64,000 bases of DNA from Thermococcus sp. Bubb.Bath (lineage in GTDB: Archaea > Methanobacteriota_B > Thermococci > Thermococcales > Thermococcaceae). The position numbers and the translations under genes are program-made. The DNA is taken from positions 248,001 to 312,000 of the forward strand of contig NZ_SNUR01000002.1 in assembly GCF_012027595.1 (NCBI RefSeq). Reading direction: 5' to 3'. The notes beneath the pieces are model-generated. The model had not been told where the DNA came from, did not search any database, and saw only the letters and a program-made list of their open reading frames with translations. This document shows, piece after piece, positions 59,444 through 64,000 of this stretch; the first letter of the stretch is position 1, and each line of letters begins with the position of its first letter.

Positions 59444-60949
59444 TCATTTGAAGTGCTCGGCGATAGTTGTAAGTTCGTATTTGATGTAATCTTTGAATCT
59501 CTTCTCATCGAGAATTATGAATGGGGCCTTTGTTGGGTCTGTTATGAGTCTCGAAGTTATTCCTCTGTGATTCATATCTGCCAGGATTTCAGCCATAAGC
59601 TTATCCGGTATCTCCAACAGTCTTACCATTTCATCATATACTTTCCTCGCCGTTTCTGGGTGAACGATTTCTTGAACATTCAGTAGCACATAAAACGCCA
59701 CAAAGCGTTGTGCATAGTATCCAAGCGGTCCAGGGGCCTTTGTTCTTGTTATGAAGTACTGAAAGATCTCAAGGGGTGCTTTGTATACTCTGTATAAGGG
59801 TGTCCCCTTTGAGTCATATTCAGTGTCCACTATGGCAAGGCCATACTGTTCAAGTTCTCTAAAGAAGCGGAGGGTGTCCTCCCTCAGTGCAGTATCCACA
59901 AGGAATCTTGAGAATAAGAGAATAACCGGGGGCTGTGCCACTTCATCTTGGAGGGGCATATACTCCAAATCATAGACATTGTATCTACCGAGTAGCCTTG
60001 TTCTCTTTGCCGCTTCTATGATCGGGTCATCTCTCGGTAAATTGCGGGCTGCTTTTGGCTTGAATATTGAATCTTCCTCCGCAATAACATACTCCACTAC
60101 ATATATTGGCGGATTATACCATAATGATCCGTATAATATTGTCCAGAGCTTGTCACCATACCTGCGAATAAGCTCATTCAACTCAGGTTTGTGTTCCTCG
60201 ATTGCCTTGAGAATAAGTTCATGCCCGACTTTCCTCCCACGTTCTGTTGGTACCGCAATGCCTTTTCTGTGGTATCCAGTTCCCTCACGAGTTATTGTAA
60301 TGAGGTTCAGGCGCTGGAGTATTGAGACTATTTGTGGTTTTATATTTGCACTCTCATACTCGTTTGGGGCTGTTGGCCCAGTCATGGGATTATAATGAAC
60401 TCTTACTTCGACTGTTAGATTTCCTGAAATGTAAATTCTTCTGATTGCATCGAGGACTTCATTTGAAAAGTTTTCGAGACCGTAGTCCTGAAGTTCGTCA
60501 ATGACCTTATCCACTTCATTGGTGCCCTCTACAAAAACTTCAGGCGGCTTTTCGATTTCTTGACTGAAATAGTATGGGTGGTCTGGAGGTATCCCAAGAT
60601 CACGGCGAAGTTCGTGCTCAAACAGCTCGGGTGGTAGGACTTTTATACGTTTTCCGTTCACAACTACCTCATCGACCGTTTTCGAGGGACTGAGGGTAAT
60701 AATGTAGCAGTAATCGTAGTTGTTCATGGCGAGTTTATTGGCATCCCTTGCCACATCGCCAGTATCTACAACCTCGACTCCAACACTCGTGTTACTTTTT
60801 TGGCCTACAACGTCAGTTCTTCCCATACCGCCCTCAGGTATCCTTGCAGGGGCCTCTGTTCTTGCAGTAAAACCATAGAAACGAAGAATGTTCACTACTG
60901 CGTCCTGCACAGAATTATGGATAGAATATTCGTTATACATGTTCTTCAT
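59444..60949 (-). CDS. Unknown protein with possible PD-(D/E)XK N-terminal domain
   Basis: About 500 residues, family not recognised. The first 100 residues look like a restriction-endonuclease fold: NSVQDAVVNILRFYGF (helix), then GRTDVVGQKSNTSVGVEVVD with an Asp and E-V-V in place of E-x-K, then NYDYCYIITLS. A winged-helix-like segment follows (residues 205-260, ILQRLNLITITREGTGYHRKG). The C-terminal half is mixed. It is first in the minus-strand cassette, 150 nt before the helicase gene. Starts GTG 60958, ATG 60949 and ATG 60940 are all possible; AAGGGGATGA favours the last. It could be the target-recognition or effector part. Confidence 0.7.
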   Translation of the reverse strand: MKNMYNEYSIHNSVQDAVVNILRFYGFTARTEAPARIPEGGMGRTDVVGQKSNTSVGVEVVDTGDVARDANKLAMNNYDYCYIITLSPSKTVDEVVVNGKRIKVLPPELFEHELRRDLGIPPDHPYYFSQEIEKPPEVFVEGTNEVDKVIDELQDYGLENFSNEVLDAIRRIYISGNLTVEVRVHYNPMTGPTAPNEYESANIKPQIVSILQRLNLITITREGTGYHRKGIAVPTERGRKVGHELILKAIEEHKPELNELIRRYGDKLWTILYGSLWYNPPIYVVEYVIAEEDSIFKPKAARNLPRDDPIIEAAKRTRLLGRYNVYDLEYMPLQDEVAQPPVILLFSRFLVDTALREDTLRFFRELEQYGLAIVDTEYDSKGTPLYRVYKAPLEIFQYFITRTKAPGPLGYYAQRFVAFYVLLNVQEIVHPETARKVYDEMVRLLEIPDKLMAEILADMNHRGITSRLITDPTKAPFIILDEKRFKDYIKYELTTIAEHFK

Positions 60950-60958
60950 CCCCTTCAC

Positions 60959-61219
60959 ATATTGGCAGGTTCATTGTTGGATATGCTCATTGAGGATATA
61001 ATCTTTTCTGGTGCCTATTTCTGGCAATGGCTCTCTCTTTATTTGGAGTTTCATTTTTTGTTCGTTCCTATGTGTCAAAAATGTGCGTTTCCGTAATTTT
61101 GTATCAAAATATTGACAAGATACATTTTTGAATCATTGAATCTACAGATTACTATATTTTTGATATATCAATGCAAAACTTTATATCGATGTTTATGATA
61201 CATAGTATGGGGAGAAGTC
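60959..61219. promoter_or_regulatory. Divergent A+T-rich control region of the element
   Basis: About 260 bp between the leftward cassette and the rightward serine recombinase gene. It holds ATCAAAATATTGACAAGATAC-type dyads, a perfect 12-bp palindrome TTGATATATCAA (61160-61171) just upstream of a TATA box ACTTTATATCG (61178-61188), and TATCGATGTTTATGATA. The layout suggests repressor or recombinase binding sites that control both directions. Confidence 0.55.
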
Positions 61220-61882
61220 ATGACAGTTTACGTTTACCTTCGGGTAAGTACGGACGAACAGGACATAGAGAGCCAAATGGAAAGCGTAAAGCGCTGGTTA
61301 TCAGAAAAGGGTATTGGAGAATTCAAGATCGTCAAAGATGAAGGTGTTTCTGGGGGTATTCCAACCAAGAAACGGCAAGGGTTCTCTTACATACTGAATG
61401 AGGCAGAAGATGGGGATATAGTGGTAGTTTCTGAACTTACACGCTTGGGTCGCTCCCTCAGTGATGTAATACTCACGTTGAACGAGCTGACCTCGAGGGG
61501 AGTTCGGATCGTCTCAGTCAAGGAAGGGTTGGATAGTACGAGTGATCCGATGCAATTCAAGGTTATGACGACTCTGTTCGCTCTTTTTGCTGATCTTGAG
61601 CGTGAATTCATAAGAAAGCGTACAATGGAGGGATTACAGCGTGCAAAAGCGCAGGGAAAACGGCTTGGGAGACCTCCTCTTTTGGACGAGAGCAAACTCA
61701 TCACAGTCGTTGAGTTGTACCAGAAAGGATTTTCTGCCCGCAAAATAGCGGGTATTCTGGAGGTCAGTCCCAGTACTGTGAGTAGGGCCATTCGAAGACT
61801 CAGAGAGCAGGGTATTCTGGATGAGCAGAGGGTTGTGAGAGTGAACCGGGAGAAGCTCAAGGAGGTGATTGGCAGTGACTGA
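61220..61882 (+). CDS. Serine recombinase (resolvase/invertase family)
   Basis: A 220-residue protein of the small serine recombinases. Catalytic Ser is in VYLRVSTDEQDIESQ (Ser10). The active-site Arg region is VVVSELTRLGRSLSDVI (about 71-87). The long E helix FALFADLEREFIRKRTMEGL follows, and the C-terminus is a helix-turn-helix (KGFSARKIAGILEVSPSTVSRAI). It cuts and rejoins DNA at paired sites, for multimer resolution or inversion. ATG after GGGGAGAAG. The TATA and palindrome upstream may be its own site. Overlaps the next gene by 8 nt. Confidence 0.92.
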   Translation: MTVYVYLRVSTDEQDIESQMESVKRWLSEKGIGEFKIVKDEGVSGGIPTKKRQGFSYILNEAEDGDIVVVSELTRLGRSLSDVILTLNELTSRGVRIVSVKEGLDSTSDPMQFKVMTTLFALFADLEREFIRKRTMEGLQRAKAQGKRLGRPPLLDESKLITVVELYQKGFSARKIAGILEVSPSTVSRAIRRLREQGILDEQRVVRVNREKLKEVIGSD

Positions 61883-62144
61883 GAGTGAGTTGAGAGAAGA
61901 GCTGGATGAGCTCCGTAAGGAAATTTCCAAGCTTCGGAAAGAGATTGCTGATCTCAAGGGTGGCGCTGAATGGGCGGATGACCAGTTTGAGAACCATGAG
62001 GCAAGGATAAGAACGATTGAGAAGATTCTGGACGTGACTTACGATGAAGAGGCGGGACAGTACAAGAGCAAGTACTTGAATAAGCTGTACGGGATGATAA
62101 AGGGGCTTGAGCGTAGAATAGGCACTCATAAGCGGGGGAAGTAG
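61875..62144 (+). CDS. Small coiled-coil protein (89 aa)
   Basis: Not recognised. The first half is a heptad-type coiled coil (ELREELDELRKEISKLRKEI), the second is charged (HEARIRTIEKILDVTYDEEA) and ends basic. I chose the GTG at 61875, 6 nt after GGAGGTGA; the TTG at 61869 touches that site. It overlaps the recombinase stop and is followed by a membrane-protein gene after 12 nt. Confidence 0.65.
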   Translation: MTESELREELDELRKEISKLRKEIADLKGGAEWADDQFENHEARIRTIEKILDVTYDEEAGQYKSKYLNKLYGMIKGLERRIGTHKRGK

Positions 62145-62156
62145 TGGGGAGGTGTT

Positions 62157-63011
62157 ATGTGGGGGAAATGGTCTGGTCTCATTGATCTCTCTATGGGTAT
62201 TACAGCGTTATACGTGCTCTATGAGGTAACCAAGCGGATGGTGGCGGGGTATGGTGAACCTTCACGGTACGCGTTGTATGTGGCGGTCTTTTTCCTGTTT
62301 ATATCCGTTGGTATTGGGTGGGCTCTTACTTCTGATGATTCTCCTCTATGGGATCAGTTACGTGGCATTCTCAATGGGTTCTTTGCTGGTTTGGCTGTGT
62401 CTATCGGTGTCATAGCTCTTGCAGGATGGTGGGGGTTTCCGGTTCCGTGGGTTAACACAGATACGGAAGCATTTTTCCTGTTTATGTTGTTTACCCAGGC
62501 TATTACGGATTACGTGAGTTATTCCGTGGAGGTGATTATTGGTGGATTGGCCTTTGTTGGGGCGTTCTGGCTTTACGTAAAGGTTGCATGGGAGAACCCT
62601 CTGTTGTCGGTTCTTTTTGGTATAACAGTCGTTACTATACTTCTCCGGCAAAAATTCTCGATATTGCTTTCTATTCCTCTGGTGGCTTATTCGGAGTGGC
62701 TTATGCTTCATTCTTCCACTCACGAGCTGATTCTCGGTTATGCATTTGTGGCGGGAGCTACCATAGGGCTCGTTGATAATCACGTGATTGGAAGGAGTGG
62801 TAGCGGAGATATTCTCATCACTACGAACGTTTTTATGGCTCTTGGTCCCTTGGGTCTCCCTGCTTACTTGGCACAGTATCTCATTGGAGAGTTCTTTACT
62901 GATGAGGATCCTTATGGGGGGATTGGTTATCCGATGGGACCACCGACGTTTATTGCTGCCTTGGGTTACTGGTGGTTATACGAGCATTGGCTTGGTGCAT
63001 TGAATTTTTGA
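62157..63011 (+). CDS. Multi-pass membrane protein of unknown function (284 aa)
   Basis: Not recognised. About eight hydrophobic spans, for example YVAVFFLFISVGIGWAL, FAGLAVSIGVIALAGWWGF, EVIIGGLAFVGAFWLYVKV and ILGYAFVAGATIGLV. No catalytic motif, Cys pair or transporter signature is visible. GGAGGTG precedes the ATG. It is flanked on both sides by small coiled-coil proteins in the same direction, so the three may form a complex at the membrane. Typical of element-specific genes without homologues I know. Confidence 0.7.
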   Translation: MWGKWSGLIDLSMGITALYVLYEVTKRMVAGYGEPSRYALYVAVFFLFISVGIGWALTSDDSPLWDQLRGILNGFFAGLAVSIGVIALAGWWGFPVPWVNTDTEAFFLFMLFTQAITDYVSYSVEVIIGGLAFVGAFWLYVKVAWENPLLSVLFGITVVTILLRQKFSILLSIPLVAYSEWLMLHSSTHELILGYAFVAGATIGLVDNHVIGRSGSGDILITTNVFMALGPLGLPAYLAQYLIGEFFTDEDPYGGIGYPMGPPTFIAALGYWWLYEHWLGALNF

Positions 63012-63092
63012 GCCATGAAGAATGTAACATTCGTAATCTGAATTCGAAATCCTTTTATTTTTTGTACATTTATTTTTTATCTGGTGAATTGT

Positions 63093-63509
63093 ATGACTGA
63101 CGATGTTGAGAAGCAGGAAGGGGAGTTTGAAGGGGATGAGTGGGAGGTTCTATACAAGAAGCTTCGTACCATAAACCGCCGTCTCTACGTTCTCGAAGAA
63201 GAGAATGACGAGCTCTACGCCAAAATAGAGGAGCTCTCCAAGAAGAAGGGAAGCGGTGAGGAAACCAGTGAATTGAGAGGAGAGCTGGAGGAAGTAAAGA
63301 AGAAGCAGGAAGAGCTTATTGCGGACGTTGACGACTTACAGCGCCGCCTTACCGATGTCGAAGAGGACATAAAAGAGATATATGACAAACTTGAAGATCT
63401 GAAAAACTACACTGATAAGGCTTTTGCCATAGCAAAGAAGGTTGAAAGGTATTTGAAGCTTGAAGACAATGAAGAGAAGCAAAAGGGTAGAAAACGCCGT
63501 CGTGAGTGA
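63093..63509 (+). CDS. Coiled-coil protein (138 aa)
   Basis: Not recognised. Nearly the whole length is coiled coil (KLRTINRRLYVLEEENDELYAK and ELEEVKKKQEELIADVDDLQ), ending in a very basic KQKGRKRRRE tail that could bind DNA. ATG 63093 follows GGTGAATTG. The A+T-rich TTTTATTTTTTGTACATTTATTTTTTA upstream (63051-63077) looks like terminator plus promoter, so this gene probably has its own transcript. Confidence 0.65.
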   Translation: MTDDVEKQEGEFEGDEWEVLYKKLRTINRRLYVLEEENDELYAKIEELSKKKGSGEETSELRGELEEVKKKQEELIADVDDLQRRLTDVEEDIKEIYDKLEDLKNYTDKAFAIAKKVERYLKLEDNEEKQKGRKRRRE

Positions 63510-63580
63510 TTTTTATTTTTGTTGTTTGTAATCTGGATATTTTGTCCAATCTGATGGAAAATGTTATGGGCCAGTGGCGT

Positions 63581-63611
63581 TATGTTCATATGGTGAACAT
63601 AGTATGAACAT
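63581..63611. promoter_or_regulatory. Operator-like palindrome over the integrase start
   Basis: Inverted repeat TATGTTCA-tatgg-TGAACATA (63581-63601), with a further TGAACAT half-site at 63605-63611, 11 bp from the first TGAACAT. It covers the GGTGA ribosome binding site and abuts or overlaps the int(N) ATG at 63604. A protein bound here would block integrase expression. Confidence 0.55.
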
Positions 63612-63885
63612 GGAAAGGGCCGATGGCCGTGTTGATGTGCATGTGAAAATAAACGCTTCGCTTGTGGCTCAGATTCGTCAGCTGGGCTATCAGCTGAGCT
63701 CGTTTTTTGAAGCTTCAGCTTTGCTTTATTTGGCTTTGCTTGGCTCAGAAGGCTTTGCTGAGAGAATTGTGGTGCGGTGGCCGGGATTTGAACCCGGGCC
63801 AGCGGCGTGGCAGGCCGCTGTCCTAGACCAGGCTAGACTACCACCGCGTTTGCCCGTTACATACTCACCTCCGGCCAATTTATAA
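63604..63885 (+). CDS. SSV-type integrase, N-terminal part int(N)
   Basis: The 5' part of the split integrase gene. It starts MNMERADGRV with GGTGA 7 nt upstream and looks like a ribbon-helix-helix domain: strand RVDVHVKI, helix SLVAQIRQLG, helix LSSFFEASALLYLAL. It reaches attR in the same frame as int(C) (WPGFEPGPAAWQ shared). Beyond attR (about 63814-63885) the frame merely reads through tRNA-Gly antisense DNA and is not integrase. After excision, residues from here join the catalytic part at 46244. Confidence 0.88.
   Translation: MNMERADGRVDVHVKINASLVAQIRQLGYQLSSFFEASALLYLALLGSEGFAERIVVRWPGFEPGPAAWQAAVLDQARLPPRLPVTYSPPANL
63770..63813. other. attR of the integrated element
   Basis: Second copy of the 44-bp direct repeat found at 46200-46243. 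Here it is continuous with the rest of tRNA-Gly(GCC), so the host tRNA gene is intact on this side and the fragment at attL is the duplicate. Confidence 0.95.
63770..63847 (-). tRNA. tRNA-Gly(GCC), integration target
   Basis: Intact tRNA on the minus strand with encoded CCA. Acceptor GCGGTGG/CCACCGC, anticodon arm GCGGC-CTGCCAC-GCCGC (GCC at 34-36), T-arm CCGGG-TTCAAAT-CCCGG. Promoter TATA (minus-strand GATTTATAAATT) lies at 63877-63888, about 30 nt upstream of the 5' end. Confidence 0.96.
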
Positions 63886-63888
63886 ATC
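63877..63888 (-). promoter_or_regulatory. TATA box of tRNA-Gly
   Basis: Reads GATTTATAAATT on the minus strand, about 30 nt before the tRNA-Gly 5' end at 63847. The divergent tRNA-Arg has an equivalent AATTTATAAA at 63911-63920. Confidence 0.7.
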
Positions 63889-63949
63889 TTTCGGTGCGCT
63901 GGGACGGTTAAATTTATAAAGCGTCCCTGAGAATGGTTAGCTGGTAGAT

Positions 63950-64000
63950 GCCCCGGTGGCCTAGTCTGGATAGGGCGCAAGGCTGCGGACCTTGAGGTCC
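63950..64000 (+). tRNA. tRNA-Arg(GCG), cut by the window end
   Basis: The first 51 nt of a tRNA: acceptor GCCCCGG, D-arm GGCCTAGTCTGGATAGGGC, anticodon arm CAAGG-CTGCGGA-CCTTG (GCG at 34-36), then the variable loop. The 3' part is outside the window. TATA box AATTTATAAA at 63911-63920, 30 nt upstream. Confidence 0.88.

Noticed and set aside
63814-63885. The reading frame continuing from int(N) beyond attR as real integrase sequence
   Set aside because: It lies outside the element and is simply the antisense of tRNA-Gly; the true continuation is int(C) at 46244.

Overview
The window is a hyperthermophilic euryarchaeal chromosome, almost certainly a Thermococcus (Thermococcales). The evidence is the archaeal ribosomal-protein gene order, archaeal-type replication, RNA polymerase and RNase P subunits, GGTGA-type ribosome binding sites, TATA-box promoters, several tRNA genes with encoded CCA, and a DUF257 gene pair typical of this order.

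Layout. (1) 1-16.65 kb, housekeeping genes: an MCM helicase (3' end off the left edge) interrupted by four inteins, with Gins23 directly upstream; a phosphoesterase; RtcA; two DUF257 paralogues; an AsnRS-like asparagine synthetase; a small secretion-type ATPase; a class V aminotransferase; an MFS transporter. (2) 16.7-19.8 kb: rpl10e, then a decayed RNA ligase and its equally decayed PIN-domain partner, a roughly 300-bp element with inverted termini, and a SPOUT methyltransferase that opens the ribosomal block. (3) 19.8-35.4 kb: a nearly uninterrupted co-directional operon of ribosomal proteins (L3 to L15, L34e, L14e) with aIF1, RNase P p29, SecY, adenylate kinase, an EMC3/YidC-like membrane protein and CMP kinase. 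(4) 35.4-45.5 kb: Cbf5, two decaying membrane-protein genes, an rRNA-methyltransferase-like gene overlapping tRNA-Ser, then the S13-S4-S11-RpoD and L18e-L13-S9-RpoN-RpoK-enolase-like-S2-L40e blocks with tRNA-Leu(CAA), tRNA-Pro(GGG) and tRNA-Leu(TAA) embedded, followed by a PadR regulator and a FUN14 protein. (5) 45.5-46.2 kb: a second copy of the inverted-terminus element. (6) 46.2-63.8 kb: an integrated 17.6-kb mobile element in tRNA-Gly(GCC), bounded by a 44-bp direct repeat, with its SSV-type integrase gene split into int(C) on the left and int(N) on the right. (7) The window ends inside tRNA-Arg(GCG).

The integrated element is the most interesting part. Its core is a minus-strand cassette that looks like a DNA-modification-based defence system: a 500-residue protein with a possible nuclease domain, a SNF2 helicase fused to a DUF3883 nuclease-like domain, a membrane-anchored Holliday-resolvase-like protein, a DUF1156 DNA methylase and a DUF499 ATPase. 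An oppositely oriented helical-protein/PIN-nuclease pair, resembling a toxin-antitoxin module, sits between methylase and ATPase. The element arms hold a serine recombinase, two coiled-coil proteins around a multi-pass membrane protein, and four tiny overlapping genes beside int(C).

All functional calls come from reading translated sequence and remembered family signatures. No database search was possible.
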